From Asparagopsis taxiformis (taxonomy: Eukaryota; Rhodophyta; Florideophyceae; Bonnemaisoniales; Bonnemaisoniaceae): a stretch of DNA of 64,000 nt. The translations under genes and the position numbers were made by a program. The notes under the pieces are model-generated. The model was not told where the DNA came from. It saw nothing but the letters and a program-made list of their open reading frames with translations, and searched no databases. The first letter of the stretch is position 1. The number at the start of each line of letters is the position of its first letter. This document shows positions 44,649 to 56,132 of the stretch, piece by piece. Location of the stretch: positions 62,001 through 126,000 of the forward strand of contig JALQPE010002015.1 in assembly GCA_030407315.1 (NCBI GenBank), written 5' to 3'.

Positions 44649-45184
44649 CTTACAGCAAAGTCATCGTTACGATGACTTTGCTGTAAGAAAACGTTTCCAT
44701 TACAGTGGCCAAGAATGTTTTACCGGGTAAAAAAATCGTGGCAGCTGTAATGATTTGCTTTCTTACAGCAAAGTCATCGTAACGATGACTTTGCTGTAAG
44801 GAACCGTTTCCTTGCAGTGGCCGAAGAATTTTTTACCGGGTAAAAAATCAGCAAGAAATTTTACCGGGTAAAAAAATTGTGGCCGCTGTAATGATTTGCT
44901 TTCTTACAGCAAAGTCATCGTTACGATGACTTTGCTGTAAGAAAACGTTTCATTACAGCGGCCACAATTTTTACCCGGTAAAGAAATCATGGCTACTGTA
45001 ATGTTTTCTTTTCTTACAGCAAAGTCATCGTAACGATGACTTTGCTGTAAGAAAACGTTTCATTACAGCGGCCACAATTTTTTTACCCGGTAAAGAAATC
45101 ATGGCTGCTGTAATGTTTTCTTTTCTTACAGCAAAGTCATCGTAACGATGACTTTGCTGTAAGAAAACGTTTCATTACAGCAAA
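44649..45184. repeat. Palindrome cluster 1
   Basis: Five copies of a perfect 39-nt hairpin (CTTACAGCAAAGTCATCG, loop TTA or TAA, inverted arm) alternate with a second palindrome built on TTTACCCGGTAAA flanked by ATTACAGCGGCCAC arms. Lies between the transposase and the first ParB gene. Confidence 0.92.
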
Positions 45185-45999
45185 TTCATCGATAGTTAAG
45201 GTTAAGTAACCAACTTTAGGATGTCCAGAGGACCTGCTCGTTGTAAGGAATAAGGAATATTGATCAACTGACGAAGAGGAAGCATTTTGAATCGACTAGG
45301 GTAGGAACGCAATGAGATTTGGTATGCAAGAAAACTGAATCGCAGTAGTGAATAGGTAGTTGAAATGAATTCATATTGATGTTCTTGGTGTATTGTCCAT
45401 TGGAGCACATTGAAAACCATTTATATGATCACCGTTTAAATAGTCTATGAATCCTTTGCAGCCGAGTACGCCAATAGGAAGAAATTCAAGCAGTGGCCTG
45501 CACGGGAACCGTTCATTTGTGAGTAGCAAAAGTTAGTGTAGAAATGAATTTTTCAGACTTGTAGGAGAGGTGGATCGTAGTAAATGTATAAAACTCACGT
45601 AGAATCGATTGATAGGAATCAATGGTACGGAAGAAGAAGCGAGGTGGAGAGTGTGGATGAAATAGGTTGTTGGAATATGAATGATAATTGACGTGGTGAG
45701 GTAAACGGGTTCGATTGCATTATATGCGCTAGAGGTACATACTATTAGGTGTAGATTGATGGAAAGGGCTAAACGCTTTGTGGAGGTATCAGGATCAGGT
45801 AGAGTCAGAGGTGCTGAGCGGGTGCAGCGTAAGGTTCATCAGGACTGAACGTAGGTAGGGAATGTCTTGTCCGGACAGTATAAGAGAGGAAGCTGAGAGA
45901 CGGGAAGCGCACTCGGAGGTACCACAATTGTGGATTTCATCGTCTACACAACATTTGAACAGAGAACCGATTGAACGAACTGAGATTGCAGGGATTACA
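45185..45999. other. Spacer upstream of first ParB module
   Basis: No RNA gene or repeat seen. The frame of the ParB gene is open from 45862 but the likely ATG is at 46000, so the promoter should lie here. Confidence 0.4.
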
Positions 46000-47311
46000 A
46001 TGGGAGACAATAGTATCATGAATACTACAGCGGAGAAGAGCAATTCTCCTTCTGCTGAAGAGAAAAGCATCACTATTGCTCAGTACAGCTCTTCTAAAGT
46101 GCAAGTTGATCCTCGCAAAGTGAAATTTCCGACAGTGACCTCCCGTTTGGTGCGACCGGGTCGTGTAAACGAACTGGCCAGCATTTTCATGGATAGAGGT
46201 TTCTCTACCACTGGAACTATGATTACAGTCTGCAAAATGGAAGATAACGAAGGAGACGAGTTTTACTGCATCGATGGCTCTCATCGCATAGCTGCTCTGC
46301 AACTATGCCTGGAGAAGTACTCAGGAAAGAACAGGGATTCCTTGGAATTGGTTTGGGTACAACAGTTGATTGCGCCGAACGGGCGTCTAATTTTCGATGC
46401 GCTGGAGGTTCTGAAACTGTCTCTCGAAGCCAATATACAAACTCACGATGTCGCTTCTGTGAGCATTGCCGACAATGTGTGTGCGGTCATAGAGTTTCTC
46501 AGGTTTTCCAACCAGATGGATCTTCCTGTTGTCCGGCTTATTCCTATTCTGAAAGAAGAGCTATATTCTGCCGTCCGACAGGAACCGTTCGGAGAACTCG
46601 TATAGGCAGTACATCAACATTGCGAAGGGGTTCAATCGCACAGACAGCGTTGCTTTCGTGTACTGGAGCTCTATCCCTAGCGTTTACAATGCTTTGGATA
46701 GGAACAGAGAAATCGAGGATGCAAGAACCGAGGGAAGAGATCCGGACTTTTCTCGAATTGACTCTGCCGATATGTACGGGTGCGTGCTCGATCTTGTCAA
46801 TAACGCAATATTCCGCAATGGCACGGACGGACGCGGGACGCGCGATAAGGAGTGGTTCCAGTGGTTTGTGCTCGAGATGACAGCGTCGTGGACAAGGATG
46901 AGGAGGAAGAGAGGACTTGTCAGAAATATCGGAAGCGGAAGTCCGTTCACGATGCGCACTTGGCTACTGGCTCTGTTGGCCATCTATGATATGGCAGAGG
47001 TCGTCCGCAAGTGGTTGAACTCTGCAACGATGGAGGAATTCGTGCGAACGGATTTGGCAGCAGAAAACGCGAAGGAGGTCGGGGATAATGATCATCGCAT
47101 TGGAGAGCGCATTGTATTCGTCCTTGTCGACTTTCATGACGACGTGGTAGACAGTAGCAGTCTGAGAACCAAGAACGGGATGTTTACAAAGTTTTTACGA
47201 CAAACTGGAATATGCTACCGGGACAAAGGCAATGCAGGAGACGAAAGCGGAGGAGAGAGGAGAGGAACGGAATCGCATGACCCCCGGAGAAATAGAAAAA
47301 GCACTTGTTGA
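46000..47311 (+). pseudogene. ParB-like domain protein, copy 1
   Basis: From ATG 46000: SRLVRPGRVNELASIFMDRG, then YCIDGSHRIAALQL, the DGxHR..A box of the ParB/sulfiredoxin fold (in ParB a nucleotide-binding motif, in relatives a nuclease or ATP site). ASVSIADNVCAVIEFLRF follows. A one-base step near 46,590 moves the frame to SYRQYINIAKGFNRTD and WFVLEMTASWTRMRRKRG, both matched in copy 2. Another step near 47,200 enters a Glu/Ala-rich linker (47232-47837). Nuclear DNA-binding role inferred. Likely once the N-terminal half of a fusion with the oxygenase at 47810. Confidence 0.65.
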
Positions 47312-47809
47312 TGGCGCCAAAGCAGAAGACGAAGAAGCACCTACTGCCGCAGAACAGGGAAATAATTCTACAGAGAAGGAAACTGTGGAAACTTCTGGTC
47401 CTGTTCAAGCAGAAGAAGGAGTATCTGCCGAAGCCCAAGCAGAGCAGGAAGTTTCTGCTGTTGTGGAGGAAGAACAGGAAATTACTCCAAATGTGGTGGC
47501 TGAAGAAGTGATTCCTGCTGTCGCGACGAAAGCAATAGAAGAGGCACCTCTGAGCACCCCGAAAGAAGCAGAAGACCGTCCTGCCGCAGCAAAAGAGGGA
47601 GGACAGGAACGTCCTGCCACGCGTCTTGCAGCAGCTGAGAAGAGGGAAGCAGAACGTCTTGCTGTTCTCCAAAAAGAACAGGAACGTCTTTCAGCTTCAA
47701 GGGCAGAGCGGGAAAGTCGTGCCAGGGATAATTCGCCGGAAGGATTGTCAGAGAAGATCTTCCTCAGGGAAGGAAACAAAGCGGCGATACGCAAAGTCTG
47801 GATATCAAC

Positions 47810-49119
47810 TTGGACAATAGTGGTCGCATGGACATAGACACGCCTGGACAACAAGCTGGAGATGCGCAGAACCGCTCTGTGATATTGAAACTTCGAATCA
47901 GGACACCAGAAACTTACAGCACTAGCCCGGCCGAAGTGGACAAGGAGAATTCGGGAAGAAGCAGGAGTTCTGGTGGAAGCGGCGATGAAAACGAGTCCAG
48001 GTTGGATAAGAAGCGAAGAAGGGAAGATACTAGCGCGAAGTTTTCTGAGCCCAATACGCCGGATGACAACATTGAGATTGGGCCTCCCCGGGAAAAGAAG
48101 AGTAGAGTCAATGCAAGAGAAACGACGACTGGAGAAGAAGCACCACTCTTCACTGACGAGCAAGAAAACTCCCTTCCAGACCGCACATTCGCAGAGGACA
48201 TACCTGAGAAGCTGCCTTTATGCGTTCCTTCCAACTCGAGAATGAAGTATTATATCACAGAAGAAGACATTGATACAATCCGGACGGAGATAATGGAAGC
48301 AGCTGCAGGCTACTCTACTTTGGTATGTCCCCTCGGTTCTTGTGAAAGCCAACAATACTTCAGCTACCAGAGAAGAATGATCGACGAGCTTGGTTACGTG
48401 GTGTTGCAAGACATTTTCTCTTCTACTACAGTGGGAGCAGCTACGCACGAGTTATTCACACAGATGGCCAGCACATTCCAAGGTACTACAAGTGGCTCAA
48501 GTACAAGTCAGAAGAACCCGTGGAAACCACTTCGACCGAAAGACAGCACTGGTGTATTCAAGACGGACCGGAAAAGCATCTGCGATGACCTTGAGCAAGA
48601 AAGCGCGCGGCAGTACAGGAACAAGCTGATTCTGGAGCTAGGTAAGGCGATTTGTGCGGAGAACCTGAAGCTCGGGTTTGGAAGAGAAGAAGCGGTGGTC
48701 TTTCCAGAAACGGGTCTTCGTCTGATTTTGACCGCAGAAGGTAGTCAGGAGCAACTTATGCATACCGATGTTCCCGTCCGTGAGGGAACTGGAACTGGTC
48801 CTCTCAACTCGCCATCATATTTCATGATGGCTGCTGGTGCGGATGGGTTCATCATTCGTATCGCCAAGTTCAGCCATGTGTGCCTAAGTCATCCAGCGAA
48901 AGAAAGTACCGCGTGCCAGTGACGAACGTGCGCATCCCACCGTATTCCCTGCTTGTATGCCGAACGGACGTGTATCACGGAGGAATGGGATTCGCGGAGG
49001 GTCGTTCTTCGGTGAGGTACCAGCATCCTATCCGGTCCCATCTATCACTGCGAACTTCCAGGGAGAAGTTGCTACAGCCTCCCTTCAATGTCAACTACTG
49101 GGAGCGTTTAGATATCTGA
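47810..49119 (+). pseudogene. 2OG-Fe(II) oxygenase-like domain, copy 1
   Basis: A disordered N-terminus with LDKKRRRED and PPREKKSRV nuclear-localisation-like runs leads to the domain: MKYYITEEDIDTIRTEI, MIDELGYVVLQDIFSS, then TGLRLILTAEGSQEQLMHTD (HxD metal pair), SPSYFMMAAGADGFIIRIAK. The frame stops at 48922; a one-base step continues NVRIPPYSLLVCRTDVYHGG (distal His) and PIRSHLSL (candidate 2OG-binding Arg). HxD...H...R order fits the double-stranded beta-helix oxygenases, which include TET/JBP and AlkB; the subfamily cannot be told by eye. Confidence 0.58.
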
Positions 49120-49340
49120 TGAAATTAGTTCTTAATAGCATTCTATGGCAGGCATCAAGGCCGCCTTCAAGTAAACGATGAAAGTTAGGCTAGTACATGA
49201 CGTTTGCGTATGTAGACGGGTCGAGAGAGATATACAATACTCAATTTATATGAGAAGGGGAGGAAACTATGGTGGGCACTACTAGAATAGAACAAGGTAA
49301 TATCGCAGTCGTCTTTGGTACAACATTGAGGTGAGGAAGG

Positions 49341-49620
49341 CTTACAGATGATGCAGTTTCGCTGGGGTGCTGACAGCAAAGTCATCGTACGATGACTTTG
49401 CTGTAAGATTGATTTCTTACAGCAAAGTCTCGTAACGATGACTTGCTGAAGAAATCAAATCATTACAGCGGCCACAATTTTTTACCGGGTAAAAAATTCT
49501 TGCTGATTTTTTTACCCGGTAAAATTTTCTCACCACTGTAATCAAACCTTTCCTTACAGCAAAGTCATCGTAACGATGACTTTGCTGTAAGCATCCCGGG
49601 TAAACGGCTTCGGCTGTAAG
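49341..49620. repeat. Palindrome cluster 2
   Basis: Three hairpin units (one decayed: AAAGTCTCGTAACGATGACTT) with the TTTACC/GGTAAA palindrome between. Outer bases CTTACAG...CTGTAAG are inverted. Right flank GGGAGTTTCGTCC recurs inverted beside clusters 4 and 5. Confidence 0.85.
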
Positions 49621-50161
49621 CGGTTGGGAGTTTCGTCCGTCTCCCACCCTGGGAAGGGTGAGAAGGGAAGTGTGGAGCCGGGAACATCGTACAACGATGG
49701 TTTGGACGACTGTTGACGGCTCTGGGGAGCACTCTGCGTCGTGCAAGCCTGGTTTGCGCTGGCTGCACTACCTGGTATTGAACGGTTCTGTGCGCAAAGT
49801 TTACTCATGAAGGAGTTAGGGTGTTGTGTACCACACCAACCATAGTTACTAACATTTGCAGTGTACTCTAGTGATGTAATTATTATTCTAGTTTCTAGCT
49901 ATACAATGATATTAAGTAAGTCAGATGTGCACAGAGCATGGTCTAAGCCTAGCACGGTAGAGAAAGATGGAAGAAAGATTGAAGGGTAGGCATGCAGAGG
50001 TATGAAGGCAGCAGTATGTGTAGACTATGGCAGTGGTAAGAAAATATTTCATGCACCAAAGGGTGGGTAGAGTGACATTAGAGAGGTGGTGTGTAGGGGG
50101 AAGGTAGGTGGAGATGATGAAGGAGGACAACAGAAACGAGAGCGAGGGTTGAGACCAACGG
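49621..50161. other. Spacer between palindrome clusters 2 and 3
   Basis: No protein-like frame; GGGAAGGGTGAGAAGGGAAG and similar purine runs near 49,655. Nothing else seen. Confidence 0.4.
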
Positions 50162-50483
50162 CTTACAGATGGAGCAGTTTACCAGGGATGCTTACAGCAA
50201 AGTCATCGTTACGATGACTTTGCTGTAAGGAAAGGTTTCATTACAGTGGCCATGATTTCTTTACCCGGTAAAAAAATTCCTGGCCGCTGTAATGAAAACG
50301 TTTCTTACAGCAAAGTCATCGTAACGATGACTTTGCTGTCAGGAAACAAAACATTACAGTGGCCATGATTTCTTTACCCGGTAAAAAAATTCCTGGCCTC
50401 TGTAATGAAACGTTTCCTTACAGCAAAGTCATCGTAACGATGGCTTTGCTGTAAGGATCCTTGGTAAACTGCCTGAGCTGTAA
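50162..50483. repeat. Palindrome cluster 3
   Basis: Three hairpin units at about 50,191, 50,304 and 50,417. Terminal inverted sequence CTTACAG-GCAGTTTACC / GGTAAACTGC-GCTGTAA encloses the cluster, so it has the form of a discrete MITE-like insertion. Confidence 0.88.
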
Positions 50484-50688
50484 TTGTCGTACAACGAAAA
50501 GTGATGTGGAAGGTTCGGATTGGTCAACCGCTGAATATCATTACCAGGGTGTATACTAATAGGAATATGTCAGATCTCTAAGTTTCGCCTATCTTACTCA
50601 GCTTACGCAGCAAAACAGCTTGTCGTTCAGATCTTCTTCTCTCTTTCTCAATCTTTCACTCTTCGTTTGTCAATCACTCACCAAAGCA

Positions 50689-52990
50689 ATGGCTCAACAA
50701 TCCCCCAACGCTTTCGACCGCCAGGTGCGCTCTGCCAGCCGCCGTGACAACGATTCTCCCACTCCTTCTCCCTCTCCTTCTCCCTCTCCTTCTCCTTCTC
50801 TGGCCCCCCCTGTCCCCATGGACGTTTGCGAAGCTGCTGCAGCGCTGACCCAGCTCAGCCCAGCACCTAAGCCCGTCCCCTCCCCCCCTTCCGCTTCCGA
50901 TCCCGCGGTTGTCCCGACAATCGACGCTGGCGTTCCCGCAACTCCGCTTCCGGCTCAATCTGCCGAAGCGGCGCCAGCCGTCGAGGGATCTGGTGCTCCT
51001 CTGCCCAGCTCGCCTGCTCCGGACATGATCATCGCGTCCGGCAGCGACTTGGCAGAGGATGCGGAGAAGGTCGATGATCACAACGCTCGTGACATCGTAC
51101 CGAACAAGCCTCTCCGCAGCACCAGGCTGGCCTACCCTGGCACAGTGCCCATCCCGGTGGATGTGGACTACGACATAAGTCCGGAGAGCTGCCGAAACAT
51201 TCCAGTCTTCATTCCCCCCTGGATGTTTCTCCTCCGGCAGTCGTGTCCAGGGTGGTCAGGCCGCATCGCGTTGATGAGTTGAAGAAAACGTTTCTCACTC
51301 AGGGATTTTCCGTGATTGCTTCACGCGTGTCCGTCTGCGAGGTGATTGATTCCAATGCAAAAGTACGACTGCAATATGTCGATGGATCTCACCGAGTGAC
51401 CGCGTTGAAGGCCATTCTCGAGTCGGCTGGACCTGCTCCTGCGAAGGACAGTCCAGAGTGGGAGGAGTTTGTCAAGTCTGACATCTACCGTCGCTTTGGA
51501 ACTATTCCAGTCGACTTTCTCCTCCCACCGACTCGGCTTGGCCGGGATGTCTTCTGCTCCGAAGAAGTACTCCCGCTTTCACGGCTGATGAACTTCCACA
51601 CCCACAATGTCAGCGAGGTAACAGTTGCTGACAATGTGTGCTCTGTGATGGAGTTCATCAATATCCACCGCCTGGGAAAGAAGAAGATCGAGCCGACCGT
51701 TCAATACATAAAAGAACGGAAAGCGCTGAGCTGGATTCGTCCGAGACAGCTCATGCGCTACGTCTCGATCGCGCGAGGGTTCAAGACCATTGAAAGCCCT
51801 GCTTTCAAGTACTGGTCGAGCATCCCGAACAGGCCGGAGTTCGTGCAGTTCTCTTCGACCGAGGATCTGGCTGGTTGTACGGTGAACTTGTTGTTCAATG
51901 GGTCGTTCAGGAGTGCTCCGGATGTGCAGAAGTGTTTCATCCTGGAGATGACGGCGCGCTACACTTGTAGCCGTCGGTCGGCCGGGCTGAAACCGTACTC
52001 GGTTGGTACCATTGGGCAGGAATGGATTGCTGGTTTGTTGGAAATCTTCGGGTACGTGAAGGAGGTGGCCGAGTACTGGAACGTGTCGGATGTGTTGAGG
52101 ATGCTGGATGGGTCAATTCCCAGCGTGGGTGACCCGAGCAAGAGCTTCGACATTCGCTCGCGCGCGTTGTCGAAGTTCTTGCTCAGATGGTCCCCAAGAA
52201 GGGGTGCTGGGCAGACTTCCGTCCCAAGGAAGGCCCCCCCGATGGTTACAGTTACGAAAATATTTTTCCCCGTAAGAAGTCTGTCTTCGGGAAGGACGCC
52301 AGGAAAATGCTCCTGCGCGTCACTGGGTACCGCGACATGCAAATGCGGAAACGCTTTCACGCGATGTACCCAGACATCCCACATGCTGCGCTCCCAGCCA
52401 CATGTGGTGATGATGCCCCCATCCCTTCCTCTTCCAATTCCTTGCCCATCCCTTCATCCTCCATTCCTTTGCCCCCACCACCTCAACTGGAATCTTCCAG
52501 CAATTCCGAGGTTGCCCCTGTTCCTGTCTCTACCCCTGCCGTGTCTGCATCCTCCCCTGCGGTGACCCCGGTCAAGCCGACTGCGCGTGTCCCCAGGATG
52601 GCAGCGAACGCTCTGGTCCAGTTTCCCACGCCGGGACTGGTACCCCCAACCGTCCTGTCCAAGCCGCGCAGGAGCAGGTCTCACCGGCTTCGCAGCCTGA
52701 GCCTGCGACTCCGGCTGCCGAGCAGCACCCTGCTGCTCCGGCCCCCGCTGTCGAAGCTTCCCGTTCTGCATCTGCTAGCAGTTCGGGAAGCTCCAGCGAT
52801 GACAGCTTCGTCCCTTCACCATCCGGTGGGGTTGGACAGAAGACGGTTGCGAGGATTTCGACGGAGGGCCCTACTCCCGAGAATGTGGTCGAGGGCAGCA
52901 GTGCGAAGGGCGGTGCAGATCCTGACGAAGATGTCATTGAAGTCAGTGATTCTGCACCGCCCGGAGTGGAAACTTCTGGGAGGAAAGTGA
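50689..52990 (+). pseudogene. ParB-like domain protein, copy 2 (N-terminal half of ParB-oxygenase fusion)
   Basis: The ATG at 50689 opens a Ser/Pro-rich N-terminus with a short SP repeat. A one-base loss in a C-run near 51,215 moves to the ParB frame: VVSRVVRPHRVDELKKTFLT, LQYVDGSHRVTALKAIL, VTVADNVCSVMEFINIHRLG, RYVSIARGFKTIESPAFKYW, CFILEMTARYTCSRRSAG. A second step near 52,185 continues MVPKKGCWADFRPKEG and a Ser/Pro linker; a third near 52,630 leads into the linker with RKVMPRRSTRLQAS. A paralogue of copy 1 with about the same order. All steps are single-base losses, so the gene may be intact if these are sequence errors. Confidence 0.68.
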
Positions 52991-53126
52991 TGCCCAGAAG
53001 GAGTACCCGCCTGCAAGCGAGTCGTTCCGGTCGTGGTGGAACGGCGGGTGGTGCTGTGGAGGTCGTCGAGCTGGAGAGCGCCCCCGAGGATGCGGGTGAA
53101 AACTCCATCCTCCTCGGAAGCGTAAC

Positions 53127-54338
53127 TTGGAAGCCGCTTCTGCGACGCCCGAGCCTTCTACCAAAAAGAGAAGGCTCGGTGAGACTTCATCAAAGTCGTC
53201 GTCAAAGAAATCCAAGTCGGCTTCCCGAGGTCGCTCTCGGGAGCCGGTTCTCCAGTTCGACGACGCCCAGGAGAATCCCATTCCCGACAGCATCGTCGAT
53301 GAGAATGTGGCCGCCGTTCTCCCCAGCGCAATTGCGTCTGGCAGCCGGATGAAGTACTATATGGAAAGTACGACGGTGGAGACGGTTCGGGCGGAAATGA
53401 GGGCGGCAGCATTCCAGGCAGCTGCATCGCCGGGTGCTGAGGATACGGTGGTGGACAGGTACTTTGCGGTGAAGAAGGCATTGTTGGAAAACTTGGGGGT
53501 TATTGTTATGGAAGGCCTGTTGGCATCGTCCACGGCTGGTAATGCGACGCATGAGTTGTTCGGTCACTTCGCTAGGCAGTTCCCGCTGGTTGAGGAGGTT
53601 GAAAAACCCTCCCAGCAGTCTGATTCTAACGATGACGACAGGGAGCCACAGGACGAGCCGCCAGCTTTCGCAAAGCCCGGCTTCGATCCTTCGCCGTGGC
53701 AGTTCATCCACAACGTGGGTGATGCGAAGGACCGCATGGATGGTGGTCGTGGGCGCCTCTCTCTGCCGCGGCGTGAGTTGTGCGACAAGTTGGAGGAGGG
53801 GAATTTGGAGATGTATAAGAACAAGTTGGTGGCAGAGCTTGCTCTTGGTGTTTGTGCGGAGTTCTTGAAGTTGGGAATGGAGGGTGAGGATCCTGTCTTC
53901 TTCCCGAAGACAGGATTGCGGCTGCTTCTTACAGCAGATGGGGCTGCGGACCAGGATGGGCACACGGACTTCAAGGTAGCGACGAATAGTGTTGGAAGTC
54001 CTACCACGTCTCCATCATATTTCATGATGTCGAGCGGAGCCGATGGGTTCTCTATAGTAGTTGCCCCTTATAGTCATGTATGCCTGGCCAGTCCGGGCGC
54101 CGATATGTGGAAGGTTCCCCCTCTCATCTTTTGGGTGCCACCCTATTCCGTATTGGTTGGTCGCGGTGACCTTTACCATTACGGGGTCGGCTTCAGCCGA
54201 GGAGATCTTCCTGCAGGCGAGAAGTTAGTCTATGGCCTGCCCACGCGCGGCCACATCTACTTGAAGACGGAGAAGGACGTCCTCACGGACCACATCCACA
54301 CCGTCGAATATTACAAGTACGATAGGAGCAATAGATAG
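53127..54338 (+). CDS. 2OG-Fe(II) oxygenase-like domain, copy 2
   Basis: A 403-codon frame without an ATG start (opens at TTG 53127; in frame upstream it reads PPRKRNL). A fourth one-base step near 53,110 separates it from the ParB linker, so it is probably the C-terminal half of one fusion. Nuclear-localisation-like KKRRL and SKKSKSASRGRSR occur at 13-37. Domain: LLLTADGAADQDGHTDF with H279-D281, SPSYFMMSSGADGFSIVVAP, VPPYSVLVGRGDLYHYGVGF with H351, and LPTRGHIYLK with R374. This gives an HxD...H metal triad and a candidate Arg. It predicts hydroxylation or oxidative demethylation; the substrate (DNA base, histone or other) is unknown. A 160-180 acidic insert is absent in copy 1. Start uncertain. 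Confidence 0.62.
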   Translation: MEAASATPEPSTKKRRLGETSSKSSSKKSKSASRGRSREPVLQFDDAQENPIPDSIVDENVAAVLPSAIASGSRMKYYMESTTVETVRAEMRAAAFQAAASPGAEDTVVDRYFAVKKALLENLGVIVMEGLLASSTAGNATHELFGHFARQFPLVEEVEKPSQQSDSNDDDREPQDEPPAFAKPGFDPSPWQFIHNVGDAKDRMDGGRGRLSLPRRELCDKLEEGNLEMYKNKLVAELALGVCAEFLKLGMEGEDPVFFPKTGLRLLLTADGAADQDGHTDFKVATNSVGSPTTSPSYFMMSSGADGFSIVVAPYSHVCLASPGADMWKVPPLIFWVPPYSVLVGRGDLYHYGVGFSRGDLPAGEKLVYGLPTRGHIYLKTEKDVLTDHIHTVEYYKYDRSNR

Positions 54339-54811
54339 CATATCAGAAGTATTAAAACCTATACTACTGTTCCCTGCTATAAAGTTCTGTCTTTCTCATC
54401 TCAACATTGTTACCTTAGCCCATTTTTCAGTTCTCATCTATACATCTGTCCTTCATCTCATAGTTTAGTGCTACTCAGCAGATTGCTTGCTACTTTTTAA
54501 TATTAGTCTACAACGTTATATGATTTTACTAGCTAGGCCGTGGGGAGACTAGTTTCAACCCTTGACAACGCGCAGATTTCGACTACGAGAGCCGTCACTG
54601 TGATAAATTATTTGTAGAATTTTCGTCTATCTTCCCACCTACACTAGGCTACCTATATATATACAGGGTATAACCTGAACAGAGACCACGTGAGGTAAAA
54701 TACTCCTGAGAGCTGCTCACAGCCGTACAGACCTTTGCTGAGCAATTTACCCGACTTCAAACTTCGCTTCTTACCTTTACCAGGATGAGAGAAGGACGAA
54801 ACTCCCTGCTG
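54339..54811. other. Spacer after oxygenase copy 2
   Basis: AT-rich 3' flank; TATATATATACAGG at about 54,654. No gene. Near its end GAGAAGGACGAAACTCCCTG belongs to the shoulder sequence of palindrome cluster 4. Confidence 0.4.
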
Positions 54812-55155
54812 CTTACAGCCGAAGCCGTTTACCAGGGTTCCTTACAGCAAAGTCATCGTAACGATGACTTTGCTGTAAGGAACCGTTTCCTTGCAGTGGC
54901 CGAAGAATTTTTACCGGGTAAAAAATCAGCAAGAAATTTTACCGGGTAAAAAATTGTGGCCGCTGTAATTTTTTTCTTTCTTACAGCAAAGTCATCGTTA
55001 CGATGACTTTGCTGTAAGAAAACGTTTCATTACAGCGCCACAATTTTTTTACCCGGTAAAGAAATCATGGCTGCTGTAATGATTTTTCTTACAGCAAAGT
55101 CATCGTAACGATGACTTTGCTGTCAGCACCCCGCCGGAACTGCCAAAGCTGTAAG
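54812..55155. repeat. Palindrome cluster 4
   Basis: Three hairpin units (about 54,840, 54,978 and 55,087) with the TTTTACCGGGTAAAA palindrome between; enclosed by CTTACAGCCGAAGCCGTTTACC and its partner at the right end. Confidence 0.88.
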
Positions 55156-55603
55156 CAGTCTGGCTTCACCCTCTCCCCCATTTCTCTACTCCGCCTTCAG
55201 CATCCCAGCCTCTCTGGTGACGACTGACGCCTTTCGTTTCCCCCCTCACGCCCCCTCTCGCAATGAAATACTCGTCTATTACCACGATAGGCTACTCGTA
55301 CTGCCGCCTTAATTTTCCTCTACACACACCCTCCCATCCGTCTCTTCCGTACTACGATCTTAGGCTATCCTACCTTACGATTATAGTTGTATAGTGAGTA
55401 GCTAGAGTCCTACTTATTGACGACTATAGTGCACCGGAACCGGCGCCGGTTCCCGCCGGGCGGGTTGAATATTATTTATGCCGTGAGGCACAGGTACCAA
55501 TGGTCGCTGTGGCTCACGGCACAAGGAGTAGATTTTGCGACCAACAGCCGTCCAAACCATCCTCCGTGATGTTTCCTACTCACACTTCGCTTCTCATGTG
55601 AGA
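55156..55603. other. Spacer between palindrome clusters 4 and 5
   Basis: Pyrimidine-rich, no gene. Two perfect or near-perfect short palindromes: GGAACCGGCGCCGGTTCC at about 55,436-55,453, and ATGCCGTGAGGCAC paired with GTGGCTCACGGCAC at about 55,478-55,523. Confidence 0.45.
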
Positions 55604-55680
55604 CAGCAGGGAGTTTCGTCCTTCTCCCATCTTGGTAAAGGTACCTTTACCAAGAAGGGAGAAGGACGAAATCCCTGCTG
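55604..55680. repeat. 77-nt near-perfect palindrome
   Basis: CAGCAGGGAGTTTCGTCCTT on the left is mirrored on the right around the centre GGTAAAGGTACCTTTACC. It contains the shoulder sequence GAGAAGGACGAAA that borders the palindrome clusters and runs straight into cluster 5. Confidence 0.88.
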
Positions 55681-56132
55681 CTTACAGCTGAAGCCGTTTA
55701 CCAGGGTTCCTTACAGCAAAGTCATCGTTACGATGACTTTGCTGTAAGAAAACAAATCATTACAGCAGCCACGATTTCTTTACGGGAAAAATTGTGGCCG
55801 CTGTAATGAAACGTTTTCTTACAGCAAAGTCATCGTAACGATGACTTGCTGTAAGGAACCGTTTCCTTGCAGTGGCCAAAGAATTTTTTACCGGGTAAAA
55901 AATCAGCAAGAAATTTTACCGGGTAAAAAATTGTGGCCGCTGTAATGTTTGCTTTCTTACAGCAAAGTCATCGTTACGATGACTTTGCTGTAAGAAAACG
56001 TTTCATTACAGCGGCCACAATTTTTTTACCGGTAAAGAAATCATGGCTGCTGTAATGATTTGTTTTCTTACAGCAAAGTCATCGTAACGATGACTTTGCT
56101 GTCAGCATCCCCGGTAACGGCCCGCACTGTAA
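55681..56132. repeat. Palindrome cluster 5
   Basis: Four hairpin units (about 55,709, 55,817, 55,954 and 56,067) alternating with TTTTACCGGGTAAAA-type palindromes. Lies between oxygenase copy 2 and the SET gene. Confidence 0.9.

Noticed and set aside
44649..56132. CRISPR array from regular palindromic repeats
   Set aside because: Spacers are not unique; they repeat the TTTACCCGGTAAA palindrome, the host is eukaryotic and no cas gene is present.
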